Assembly: GCA_900769095.1 (NCBI GenBank) | Contig: CAAGFH010000031.1 | Coordinates: 1-6,452, forward strand | Reading direction: 5' to 3' | Source of the DNA: Methanobacteriaceae archaeon | GTDB taxonomy: Archaea > Methanobacteriota > Methanobacteria > Methanobacteriales > Methanobacteriaceae | Length of the DNA: 6,452 nt | Shown here: positions 1-6,020 of the stretch, piece by piece | How the letters are laid out: each line of letters begins with the position of its first letter | Position numbering within the stretch: position 1 is the stretch's first letter | The notes under the pieces: generated by a model | Seen by the model: only the letters and a program-made list of their open reading frames with translations | What the model was told of the DNA's origin: nothing | The model's database searches: none | Translations under genes and position numbers: made by a program

Positions 1-629
1 AACAGGATTTACCATTCCTTATCTGTATTACATTACTCTTAGTGGCATTTCTTGCAATTGACTTGAAAATATCTACTATTGAAGGATTAATATTACTTGC
101 AATATTATTTGGATACATATATCATCTTATCCGCAGTGCAAGAAAAGAAAGTAATTCCAATGAAGTTGAAACACCTACATTAAGTCTTCCAAAAAGTATT
201 GTTTTCATCATTATCGGGATTGCAGGAATCGTTTTAGGTGGAGACTTAGTTGTAAACAGTGCTTCAGCTATAGCAATTGCATTTGGAATGAGTGAAAAAT
301 TAGTAGGTTTAACAATTGTAGCAATGGGTACTTCACTACCAGAACTTGTAACTTCACTTACAGCTCTTAAAAAAGGAGAAAATCAATTAGCTATCGGAAA
401 TGTAATTGGATCTAACATATTCAATATATTATTTGTTGTAGGTGCAAGTGGTGCAATAAGAGAATTAGTTATTGAACCAAGTTTAATGGTTGATATTGTC
501 TTTATGGCATTTGTTACCATATTATTCTACGTATTTGGTAAGACCCAATTAAAATATGATAAAAAAGAAGGTATTGTATTTATAACATTATTCGTTATCT
601 ACATGGCCTTCGCGATTTTGAGAAATTAA
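1..629 (+). CDS. CaCA-family sodium(cation)/calcium exchanger, C-terminal part (5' end outside window)
   Basis: This is a membrane antiporter of the Ca2+:cation antiporter (CaCA) family, related to NCX_Mj and YrbG, which moves Ca2+ across the membrane against Na+ or H+. The reading frame is open from base 3 and enters the window already coding, so the GTG at 42 is an internal valine. About 208 codons remain; family members are usually around 300-320 residues, so the first half with the alpha-1 repeat lies upstream. The alpha-2 repeat is complete: GLTIVAMGTSLPE, with the ion-binding glutamate at 342-344, then AIGNVIGSNIFN, with an asparagine at 414-416. Hydrophobic segments before it (two) and after it (two) fit the last TM helices, with a polar loop at about 141-180. 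The last 42 bases overlap the convergent thiolase gene. The transported counter-ion cannot be told from sequence. Confidence 0.9.
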   Translation, partial: QDLPFLICITLLLVAFLAIDLKISTIEGLILLAILFGYIYHLIRSARKESNSNEVETPTLSLPKSIVFIIIGIAGIVLGGDLVVNSASAIAIAFGMSEKLVGLTIVAMGTSLPELVTSLTALKKGENQLAIGNVIGSNIFNILFVVGASGAIRELVIEPSLMVDIVFMAFVTILFYVFGKTQLKYDKKEGIVFITLFVIYMAFAILRN

Positions 630-1463
630 TTCTTTTAATTCACAAGCCTTACAGATATCAGAAGAAGTCGGTTCACCACACTTCTCACATTCATTAAGGT
701 TTGTGGAAATACTATTTTCAAAAGTTAATATCTTTTGGAAAGACTCCATCACATTATTTTTAACACCAGGATATTTATCTTCACTTACATTTAAGAATTC
801 TTTAATTTTAGCCCTTAAAGACAAATGAGAATAAGGACACTCATCCAAGTGAATATCAATATTATTGATTACAGCCCACATTCCAACTTCTTTTTCAGGA
901 GTGTTCCATAAAGGTTTTATTCTTGGAACCAGTTTTGGATGAATTACATCAAGTTCAGGCCCGAATTTTGAGAATTTAATTGTATCCCCACGTGCAAAAC
1001 TCATTAAAAATGATTGGATTTCATCATCCAAGTTATGTCCAGTAGCTATTTTAACAGCACCAAGTTCATATGCAGTTTTGTTTAAGATATTTCTTCTAAA
1101 AACACCACATGGAATACATGCACTTTTAAAATCCTGATAAATATCATCCAGTGCAAATCCTTCTTCATCTTTAAATGACTTTTGAACCAATTTTACTCCA
1201 AGTTCACGAGCATTGTTAACAGCAGAATCAATACCATGTTGTCTGTATCCTTCAATACCCTCATCAACACTAATAGCTACTAAATCAAAATCCAAATGCT
1301 CTTGATAATTTTTAAGAGCATGTAAAGTTAATACACTGTCTTTACCTCCAGACAATGCTACAGCTATTAATTCGCCTTCTTTAATTAGTTCATAATCACT
1401 GATTAAGTTATTAATCCTTGTAAAAATATGTTCATTAAATTCATCTTTGTTTAATTTAACCAT
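588..1463 (-). CDS. TIGR00269/NcsA-TtuA-like tRNA 2-thiolation PP-loop protein lacking the N-terminal zinc finger
   Basis: This 291-residue protein is a PP-loop ATPase that adenylates a tRNA uridine and inserts sulfur, in the NcsA/Ncs6/TtuA group (s2U34 or s2T54 type thiolation). Visible motifs are the PP-loop SGGKDS at 38-43, CIPC at 116-119, TGHNLDDE at 141-148, C209 in ECPYS, and a C-terminal zinc ribbon with C259, C262, C271 and C274. In the family C116, C119 and C209 would hold the Fe-S cluster. Relatives usually begin with a CxxC...CxxH zinc finger. Here the protein starts at about the end of that finger and the expected C and H are replaced (LNKDEFNEHIF). An in-frame stop four codons upstream of the ATG rules out a longer start. 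No Shine-Dalgarno sequence precedes the ATG, so a leaderless mRNA is likely. The last 13 codons overlap the exchanger gene. Which uridine is modified is not decided. Confidence 0.88.
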   Translation of the reverse strand: MVKLNKDEFNEHIFTRINNLISDYELIKEGELIAVALSGGKDSVLTLHALKNYQEHLDFDLVAISVDEGIEGYRQHGIDSAVNNARELGVKLVQKSFKDEEGFALDDIYQDFKSACIPCGVFRRNILNKTAYELGAVKIATGHNLDDEIQSFLMSFARGDTIKFSKFGPELDVIHPKLVPRIKPLWNTPEKEVGMWAVINNIDIHLDECPYSHLSLRAKIKEFLNVSEDKYPGVKNNVMESFQKILTFENSISTNLNECEKCGEPTSSDICKACELKELISQNREGHVDNE

Positions 1464-1514
1464 TACGAAATTAATTTATAATAAGATAAATAAATAATTT
1501 TAGTAGGTGAAAAT
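1464..1514. promoter_or_regulatory. divergent promoter region between thiolase and thiamine-binding protein genes
   Basis: The 51-bp gap must hold promoters for both divergent genes and is almost pure A/T. On the plus strand TTTATAATA (1475-1483) is a possible TATA box, which would put transcription start near 1504, just before the ribosome site. On the minus strand TTATTTAT (1497-1490) would put the start near 1468, leaving almost no leader for the thiolase gene. That fits the absence of a Shine-Dalgarno sequence there. The boxes are inferred from spacing and composition only. Confidence 0.35.
1505..1510 (+). promoter_or_regulatory. Shine-Dalgarno site of the MTH1187-family gene
   Basis: AGGTGA lies 4 nt before ATG 1515 and is complementary to the archaeal 16S rRNA 3' end. 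It is the best ribosome site in the window and fixes this start. Confidence 0.75.
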
Positions 1515-1820
1515 ATGATTACATGCGATTTTGCAATATTACCAGTAGGTACCAAAACAACTGAATGTAAAGATTATGTAACTGCAGCAGTGCAGTCCAT
1601 AAAAGATTCAGGACTTAGCTATCAGTTAACCGGAATGGGAACACAAATAGAAGCAGATAATCTTGAAGAACTCTATGCTGCAATTGCTAAAGCACAAGAA
1701 GCAATATTTGAACTTGGAATTGGTAGAGTTTATACTGTTATAAAAATAGATGACAGAAGAGATATGGAAAACAGAACTTTAGATGCTAAAGTTGATACAG
1801 TAAATGAAATGTTAAAATAA
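1515..1820 (+). CDS. MTH1187/YkoF-family (DUF77, UPF0045) thiamine-binding protein
   Basis: This small, complete 101-residue protein belongs to the MTH1187 family (thiamine_BP / DUF77), a ferredoxin-like alpha-beta fold that forms oligomers. Family members related to YkoF bind thiamine or its pyrimidine precursor, so a role in handling thiamine is likely but not proven for archaeal members. Family features are ILPVGTKTTECKDYV near the N-terminus, SGLSYQLTGMGTQIEA at about 32-47, and RVYTVIKIDDRRD at 71-83. Length is normal for the family, and there is no signal peptide or membrane segment, so it is cytosolic. It is transcribed alone, divergent from the tRNA thiolase gene, with a strong ribosome site. 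A hairpin with a T-run follows the stop codon. No thiamine pathway gene is visible nearby to support the substrate. Confidence 0.88.
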   Translation: MITCDFAILPVGTKTTECKDYVTAAVQSIKDSGLSYQLTGMGTQIEADNLEELYAAIAKAQEAIFELGIGRVYTVIKIDDRRDMENRTLDAKVDTVNEMLK

Positions 1821-1822
1821 AT

Positions 1823-1868
1823 AAAAAAAGAGAGTTAGTGTTTAAGCTAACTCGCTTGAAGCTTTTTT
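1823..1868. terminator. bidirectional hairpin terminator between convergent genes
   Basis: Arms GAGTTAG (1832-1838) and CTAACTC (1847-1853) pair perfectly around an 8-nt loop. Beyond one A/G mismatch three more pairs form (1828-1830 with 1855-1857). On the minus strand the hairpin is followed by a 7-T run (1829-1823), and on the plus strand by a 6-T run (1863-1868), so it can serve both genes. The right arm and the plus-strand T-run lie inside the last codons of the aminotransferase gene. Confidence 0.6.
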
Positions 1869-2948
1869 AACAGCTTCAATAACTAAATCTAAGTCTTCTT
1901 TTGTAAGTGCTGGGTGAACTGGAAGTGAAATAACATTGTCAGCAGCAAGTTCTGCATTTGGACAATCTCCAGTGATTCCTAATGATTTATAAATTGGCTG
2001 ATTGTATAATGGAATTGGATAGTGAATTCCTGTTCCAACACCACATTCATTAATGATATCTACCCAATCATCCCTATTTCCTTTTTCAACTCTAATAGTG
2101 TATTGGTGATATACATGTTTTGAGTCATATGCACAATAAGGAGTTACAACACCGTCAACATCTTTTAATCCTTCATTTAAGTATGCAGCGTTGCTAATTC
2201 TTTTTTCATTGAATTCATCAATTTTGTCTAATTGAGCAAGTCCAATAGCTGCGGAAATGTCAGTCATTCTGAAGTTGTATCCAACTGCATCGTGGTGGTA
2301 TCTTACAGATGCACCGTGAGCTCTGAATATTTTAGCCATTTCAGCTAATTCTTCATCATTGGTTGTGATTATTCCTCCTTCAGAAGTAGTCATGTTTTTA
2401 GTAGGATAGAAACTGAAACAAGCCATGTCACCTAAACTACCAACTTTTTCACCAGAGCAGGTTGCACCGTGAGCTTGTGCAGCATCTTCAATAACCATTA
2501 AACCGTGTTTTTCTGCAATAGCGTTGATTTTTTCCATGTTTGCAGATTGTCCGTATAATTGAACAGGTAAAATAGCTTTAGTATTTTCATTGATTAATGC
2601 TTCGATGGATTCAGGATCCATAGTGTATGTTTTTAAATCAATATCAGCAAAAACCGGTTTAGCACCAGTGTATAAAATTGCATTTCCAGATGCAATAAAT
2701 GTAAATGGAGTAGTAATTACTTCATCGCCTTCACCAATACCGCAAGAAAGTAGCGCAACATGTAATGCTGCAGTTCCAGAATTAACTGCAATACCATATT
2801 TAGCCCCAACCCAATCAGCAAATTTTTGCTCGAATTCAGCGACTCTTGGTCCTTGAGCAATCATCCCTGATTTAAGAACTTCTACCACGTTTTCTATTTC
2901 TTCTTCACCAATTATTGGCTTTGCAATGGGAACTTTAATATTTGACAC
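1842..2948 (-). CDS. DegT/DnrJ/EryC1/StrS-family PLP-dependent sugar aminotransferase
   Basis: This enzyme transfers an amino group, usually from glutamate, to a keto sugar nucleotide, giving amino sugars for surface glycans or glycoproteins. With the chosen start it has 368 residues, a normal family length. Motifs (numbered from GTG 2948): SGTAAL at 57-62, EDAAQAHGA at 154-162 (the Asp and Gln that contact the PLP ring), [14 protein letters not shown] at 179-192 with PLP lysine K184, GYNFRMTD at 223-230, and [10 protein letters not shown] near 309-318. The motif set resembles perosamine-type 4-aminotransferases, but the sugar cannot be fixed. Longer starts exist at TTG 2960 and GTG 2957, but GGTGAT sits 4 nt before GTG 2948, which yields the family-like start [16 protein letters not shown]. 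No sugar dehydratase, epimerase or glycosyltransferase neighbours it, so it appears to act alone here. It ends in a hairpin terminator. Confidence 0.9.
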   Translation of the reverse strand: MSNIKVPIAKPIIGEEEIENVVEVLKSGMIAQGPRVAEFEQKFADWVGAKYGIAVNSGTAALHVALLSCGIGEGDEVITTPFTFIASGNAILYTGAKPVFADIDLKTYTMDPESIEALINENTKAILPVQLYGQSANMEKINAIAEKHGLMVIEDAAQAHGATCSGEKVGSLGDMACFSFYPTKNMTTSEGGIITTNDEELAEMAKIFRAHGASVRYHHDAVGYNFRMTDISAAIGLAQLDKIDEFNEKRISNAAYLNEGLKDVDGVVTPYCAYDSKHVYHQYTIRVEKGNRDDWVDIINECGVGTGIHYPIPLYNQPIYKSLGITGDCPNAELAADNVISLPVHPALTKEDLDLVIEAVKKASSELA

Positions 2949-2952
2949 AATA

Positions 2953-2958
2953 ATCACC
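2953..2958 (-). promoter_or_regulatory. Shine-Dalgarno site deciding the aminotransferase start
   Basis: On the minus strand GGTGAT (2958 down to 2953) lies 4 nt before GTG 2948, close to the spacing seen before ATG 1515. It overlaps the alternative starts TTG 2960 and GTG 2957, which therefore could not use it. This supports GTG 2948. Confidence 0.6.
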
Positions 2959-2960
2959 AA

Positions 2961-3054
2961 TTTTAATAAAAAAATTATATATACTAATCTTTAAATCTAA
3001 TAATATTTAAAATATTATTACTTATTTACAATAAACAACCAAGAGTGAAAACAA
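2961..3054. promoter_or_regulatory. divergent promoter region, aminotransferase and trm1
   Basis: Both genes must be read from this AT-rich gap. For trm1 (plus), TTTAAAATATT (3006-3016) is a possible TATA box, placing the start near 3036. A weak ribosome site AGAGTGA (3042-3048) lies 6 nt before ATG 3055. For the aminotransferase (minus), TATATAA (2982-2976) or TTTAAAG (2995-2989) could be the TATA box. The second would leave the GGTGAT ribosome site inside the transcript. These calls rest on spacing and composition only. Confidence 0.4.
2998..3020. repeat. perfect 11-bp inverted repeat in the divergent promoter
   Basis: TAATAATATTT (2998-3008) and AAATATTATTA (3010-3020) are exact reverse complements separated by one base. 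The repeat covers the predicted trm1 TATA box and lies upstream of the aminotransferase promoter, so it could be an operator for either gene. The region is so AT-rich that chance is a real alternative. Confidence 0.5.
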
Positions 3055-4221
3055 ATGGAAGAATATAAAACAAAAATTATTGAAGAAGGATTAACCAAAA
3101 TCGAATTTCCGGAATTTGATAAAGTATCTTCCGATGCCCCTGTTTTTTATAACCCTCATATGGAGTTAAACAGAGATTTATCTATACTTGCAATACAGAC
3201 ATTCCAAAAAGAACAAGATAGAGAGTTAAACATCTGTGATTTGTTCGGAGGAAGTGGAATACGTGGAATTCGTTATAAAAATGAAATTGATGGTGTTGGA
3301 GAAGTTTTTATTAATGATATAAGCGAAGTAGCAAATCATTATGAAAGACACAATATTGAATTGAATAATTTAAGCGATATTGAAGTTCACCAGCATGACG
3401 CAAGTATGTTTTTAAGAATGAAACGTGGAGAATTTGATGTTATTGACATTGATCCATTTGGAACTCCATCCCCTTTTCTTGATTCAGCAGGTTACTGTTC
3501 TAGAAGAGATTCATTGTTATGTGTAACTGCAACTGATACTTCAGCATTATGTGGAACCTATAAAGAACCTTGTATACGTAAATACAATGCAAAACCGTAC
3601 AAAAGTGAATATTGTCATGAAACAGGTATTAGAATCCTTGCAGGTTTTGTTGCACTCACTCTTTCAAAATATGCTAAATGTATTGAAGTAAAAATGTCTC
3701 ACAGTACTGAACATTATATGAGATTATACATTGAAGTTAAAAAAGGTTCAAAAAGAACAGATGAAACCTTGAAAAATATTGGTTATGTAAGCCACTGTAA
3801 ACACTGCCTTCACAGACAAACAAGTATGGGTCTTGCAAGTGCAATTGATGAAGTCTGTCCGGTTTGTGGTGAAAAATTAATCCACGCAGGACCATTATGG
3901 TTAGGGCCTATTCAAAACAGCGAATTCATCCAGAAAATGATTGATGAAGCTGACAACAAACAAATAAACAGTAAAAAAGAAGCTTTAAAATTATTAAACA
4001 AATGCCTTGAAGAAGCTAGTGCACCTGCAACATTCTTTGATGTTCACAAAATTTGCAAATCCTTGAAGATAAGCGCTCCAAAATTCGATTTAATATTGGA
4101 TGAACTTAAAAAAGAAGGATTTATTGCAATTAAAACACATTTCAACCCATTAGGTGTAAAAACTGATGCTACAATTAAAAATATTCAAGAAGTCCTCATA
4201 AAATTACAGGACACAATTTAA
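3055..4221 (+). CDS. trm1: tRNA (guanine(26)-N2)-dimethyltransferase Trm1
   Basis: Trm1 uses S-adenosylmethionine to methylate the N2 of guanosine 26 in tRNA, giving m2G and m2,2G, which helps correct tRNA folding. The protein is complete at 388 residues, typical for archaeal Trm1. Visible features: EEGLTKIEFP near the start, VFYNPHMELNRDLS at 30-43, the SAM-binding DLFGGSGIRG at 62-71, the catalytic-region DIDPFGTPSPF at 131-141, and CVTATDTSALCGTY at 156-169. A zinc site follows, made by C248, C251, C268 and C271, then AGPLWLGPI at 278-286. The last 90 residues form the family's C-terminal winged-helix-like domain. It stands alone: divergent from the aminotransferase gene and about 190 bp before the next gene. 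No clear hairpin terminator follows it. The window also holds a second tRNA-modifying enzyme, but the two genes are not in an operon. Confidence 0.96.
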   Translation: MEEYKTKIIEEGLTKIEFPEFDKVSSDAPVFYNPHMELNRDLSILAIQTFQKEQDRELNICDLFGGSGIRGIRYKNEIDGVGEVFINDISEVANHYERHNIELNNLSDIEVHQHDASMFLRMKRGEFDVIDIDPFGTPSPFLDSAGYCSRRDSLLCVTATDTSALCGTYKEPCIRKYNAKPYKSEYCHETGIRILAGFVALTLSKYAKCIEVKMSHSTEHYMRLYIEVKKGSKRTDETLKNIGYVSHCKHCLHRQTSMGLASAIDEVCPVCGEKLIHAGPLWLGPIQNSEFIQKMIDEADNKQINSKKEALKLLNKCLEEASAPATFFDVHKICKSLKISAPKFDLILDELKKEGFIAIKTHFNPLGVKTDATIKNIQEVLIKLQDTI

Positions 4222-4350
4222 TTGAATATTGTTAAGAAAAAATTAAAAAATTCCAAAAATGTTCTCTCATTACTACAAAAAAATAAATAAAAGTTAAAAA
4301 AACAATCATAAAGTTTTAAATATTATAATAAATATATTACAGAACATAGA

Positions 4351-4373
4351 GGTTAATTAAGAATAATTTAACC
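4351..4373. repeat. GGTTAA-N11-TTAACC inverted repeat upstream of the Lrp-family gene
   Basis: GGTTAA (4351-4356) and TTAACC (4368-4373) are exact 6-bp inverted arms about 17 bp apart centre to centre. It is one of the few G/C-containing signals in this gap. It could be a protein binding site or a weak leader hairpin. Confidence 0.4.
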
Positions 4374-4378
4374 GCAAC

Positions 4379-4398
4379 TTATATTAAAATTAATATAA
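4379..4398. repeat. perfect 9-bp inverted repeat just before the Lrp-family start, candidate operator
   Basis: TTATATTAA (4379-4387) and TTAATATAA (4390-4398) are exact reverse complements around AA. The 20-bp AT-rich palindrome ends 14 nt before ATG 4413 and overlaps a TATA-like sequence. Size, composition and position fit autoregulatory sites of Lrp/AsnC proteins, which often repress their own promoters. That role is inferred. Confidence 0.5.
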
Positions 4399-4399
4399 T

Positions 4400-4405
4400 G
4401 AGGGA
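4400..4405 (+). promoter_or_regulatory. Shine-Dalgarno site supporting the second ATG of the Lrp-family gene
   Basis: GAGGGA lies 7 nt before ATG 4413 (GAGG core 9 nt away), while nothing similar precedes the upstream in-frame ATG 4398. It begins on the G of that upstream ATG. This favours a start at 4413. Confidence 0.5.
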
Positions 4406-4412
4406 ACCGAAA

Positions 4413-4889
4413 ATGGTAAAAACAAAAGACAACGTTGTTAAATTGGATGATACAGACGTAAAAATCCTTAAAATAATCAACGAAGATGTGAGAACATCCT
4501 ACAGGCAAATTTCACGTAGTTTAGATGTATCCGTAGGAACTGTTCATAATCGTATCGACAAAATGGTGAAAACAGGAGTTATTAAAAAATTCTCCCCTGT
4601 TATCGACCATGAAAAATTAGGTTTCATTTTAACCACAATTATTGGAGTAAGAGTAAAAGGTGGAAAACTCAAAAATTGGGGCGAAAAAACCTTTTATAAT
4701 AAAAATGTGGTTGGAATCTATGATGTTACCGGAGAATATGATGCTTTCTTAATTGCAAAATTCAGAAACACAAGTGAATTAAATGCATTTATTAAAGAAT
4801 TATTAAAAGACCCAGTTATAGAAAGAACATACACACAAACCGTTTTAGACGTTATTAAAGAAGATATGGGATCTTCAAACATCTTATAA
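4413..4889 (+). CDS. Lrp/AsnC-family transcriptional regulator
   Basis: This DNA-binding regulator has the feast/famine (Lrp/AsnC) architecture and is 158 residues long with the chosen start, normal for the family. Residues 11-65 form the helix-turn-helix: LDDTDVKILKIINEDVRTSY, then RQISRSLDVSVGTVHNRIDKM with the recognition helix at about 41-51, then a GVIKKFSPVID wing. Residues about 72-150 form the RAM ligand and oligomerisation domain, with VVGIYDVTGEYDAFLIAKF as the typical glycine-rich turn and YTQTVLDVIKED as the last strand. An in-frame ATG at 4398 would add five residues but lacks a ribosome site and lies in a palindrome. The gene is single, with inverted repeats upstream and its own terminator. 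Effector and targets are unknown; autoregulation is likely for the family, and mptA is the next gene downstream. Confidence 0.93.
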   Translation: MVKTKDNVVKLDDTDVKILKIINEDVRTSYRQISRSLDVSVGTVHNRIDKMVKTGVIKKFSPVIDHEKLGFILTTIIGVRVKGGKLKNWGEKTFYNKNVVGIYDVTGEYDAFLIAKFRNTSELNAFIKELLKDPVIERTYTQTVLDVIKEDMGSSNIL

Positions 4890-4900
4890 ATTTATTAAAA

Positions 4901-4937
4901 AAGTAGTTTTTCAAACTACTTACCCACTTATTTTTTT
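4901..4937 (+). terminator. hairpin and T-run terminator after the Lrp-family gene
   Basis: AAGTAGTTT (4901-4909) and AAACTACTT (4913-4921) form a perfect 9-bp stem with a 3-nt loop, 11 bases after the stop codon. A run of seven T follows at 4931-4937. It separates the regulator transcript from mptA. Confidence 0.65.
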
Positions 4938-5061
4938 AATCATTATTACTACTATTTCTATTATCATTTAACAATTTTATATGAAATCTCTAAAAATTTT
5001 ATTAAAATATATAAATAAAAAAAACTAAAAAATATAATATTAGAAATTTATATTAGAGGTT
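4938..5061 (+). promoter_or_regulatory. mptA promoter and leader
   Basis: TATATAAAT (5008-5016), preceded by an A-rich stretch, is the best TATA box in the gap and predicts transcription from about 5038, leaving a leader of about 25 nt. AGAGGT (5055-5060) is the ribosome site. It lies only 1 nt before ATG 5062 but 7 nt before an in-frame TTG at 5068. I see no riboswitch-like structure or gene in this gap. Confidence 0.45.
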
Positions 5062-6009
5062 ATGAAATTGGCAGTTTGCTTACCCGATACTCAAGACGAT
5101 GCTCCAAGCATACCTATAAAATTAACTAGAGTAGGTGTTACAGGAGTAAAAAAATTATTACAACTAGAAAGAAAAAATAAAAGACCAATAATTTTATTAC
5201 CTACATTTGATGCATTTGTAGACTTACCAAATAATCAAAAAGGTGTGCACATGTCTAGGAACCCGGAAGCAATCAGTGAAGTTCTTGAAACTGTTGCTAA
5301 CGATTCTACTGTAGATATTGAATCATTATGTGCTAAAATTGTTGATAAAATGATGACCAAACATGAATATGCTAAACGTGTTGAAATTTCAATGACAACT
5401 GATTTCATGTTTTTAAAAGAGTCACCAGTCACTAAAAACAAAACTCAAGAAATGAGTAAATTAATAGCAAAAGCTACTGGATTTAGAAAAGAAGATGGCA
5501 CTATTGAAATTAGGAAACAAATCGGTGCAGAAGTTATTGGAATGACCGTTTGTCCTTGTGCACAAGAATCTGTAAGAGAATCCAATAAAAACAAGTTATT
5601 AGACTTCTTAGATGAAGAAACTACTCAAAAAGTATTAGATACTGTTACTTTTGCTTCACATAACCAAAGAGGAGTAGGAACTGTATTAATTGAAGTTCCT
5701 GAAGACAAAAAAATTAAAGCTGAAGATATCATTGAAATTATCGAAAGCTCAATGAGTTCACCTGTTTGTGAATTACTCAAAAGACCTGATGAAAACGCAA
5801 CTGTGTTAAATGCACACGCAAACCCTGTTTTTGTTGAAGATTGTGTAAGAAACATGATGGAAAAAATCGCTACAAAATACAGTGATTTACCAGACGATAC
5901 CTTAATTACTGCTCGTCAGGAAAACCAAGAAAGTATCCACAGACACAATGCGTATGCTGAAAAAGTAACTACAATGGGCGAATTAAAAACAGAATTAAAT
6001 ATTGAATAG
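5062..6009 (+). CDS. mptA: GTP cyclohydrolase MptA (archaeal type IV, Fe(II)-dependent)
   Basis: MptA converts GTP to 7,8-dihydroneopterin 2',3'-cyclic phosphate, the first committed step towards the pterin of tetrahydromethanopterin, the C1 carrier of methanogenesis. The protein is complete at 315 residues, normal for the family. It shows the expected blocks: LPDTQDDAPSIPIKLTRVGVTGVKK at 7-31, KGVHMSR at 60-66, GMTVCPCAQ at 160-168, SHNQRG at 199-204, SSMSSPVCELLKRPDE at 229-244, HANPVFVEDCVR at 252-263 and QENQESIHRHNAYAE at 286-300. H200 and H293 match, as I recall it, the histidines implicated in metal binding in the Methanocaldococcus enzyme. The start could be TTG 5068, two codons later, because the ribosome site is poorly spaced for ATG 5062. 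The next gene begins 11 nt after the stop, so cotranscription is likely. Confidence 0.96.
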   Translation: MKLAVCLPDTQDDAPSIPIKLTRVGVTGVKKLLQLERKNKRPIILLPTFDAFVDLPNNQKGVHMSRNPEAISEVLETVANDSTVDIESLCAKIVDKMMTKHEYAKRVEISMTTDFMFLKESPVTKNKTQEMSKLIAKATGFRKEDGTIEIRKQIGAEVIGMTVCPCAQESVRESNKNKLLDFLDEETTQKVLDTVTFASHNQRGVGTVLIEVPEDKKIKAEDIIEIIESSMSSPVCELLKRPDENATVLNAHANPVFVEDCVRNMMEKIATKYSDLPDDTLITARQENQESIHRHNAYAEKVTTMGELKTELNIE

Positions 6010-6020
6010 GATTTGGTTTT

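Larger units (their letters stand above)
4222..4412. promoter_or_regulatory. intergenic region with promoter and leader of the Lrp-family gene
   Basis: This AT-rich gap has no credible gene; the longest ATG-led reading I checked is 12 codons (from 4259). TTTAAATAT (4315-4323) or AAATATATT (4330-4338) could be a TATA box, giving a leader of roughly 50-70 nt that contains both inverted repeats listed separately. Alternatively TTATATTAAA (4379-4388) is the TATA box and the mRNA starts within a few bases of ATG 4413. The sequence does not decide between them. Confidence 0.4.

Noticed and set aside
42..44. GTG at 42 as start of the exchanger
   Set aside because: The frame is open back to base 3 with hydrophobic coding sequence, and about half of the normal protein would be missing; it is an internal valine.
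2590..2856. 88-codon plus-strand open frame
   Set aside because: It lies wholly antisense to the strongly supported aminotransferase and resembles no protein I know.
4259..4297. Small peptide of 12 codons in the gap after trm1
   Set aside because: No ribosome site, lysine/asparagine-rich composition expected by chance in AT-rich DNA.
4321..4330. 10-bp palindrome TATTATAATA
   Set aside because: Low-complexity A/T sequence within a probable TATA region; too short to support a site.
5038..5057. Direct repeat TATTAGA with 13-bp period before mptA
   Set aside because: Only two short copies in AT-rich sequence; easily by chance.
4890..5061. Searched for tRNA, riboswitch or small RNA in the longer gaps
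   Set aside because: Both longer gaps are almost pure A/T with no cloverleaf-like or GC-rich structured segment beyond the hairpins listed.
5235..5441. 68-codon minus-strand open frame
   Set aside because: Antisense shadow inside mptA, with no sign of independent coding.
5625..5855. 76-codon minus-strand open frame
   Set aside because: Antisense shadow inside mptA.
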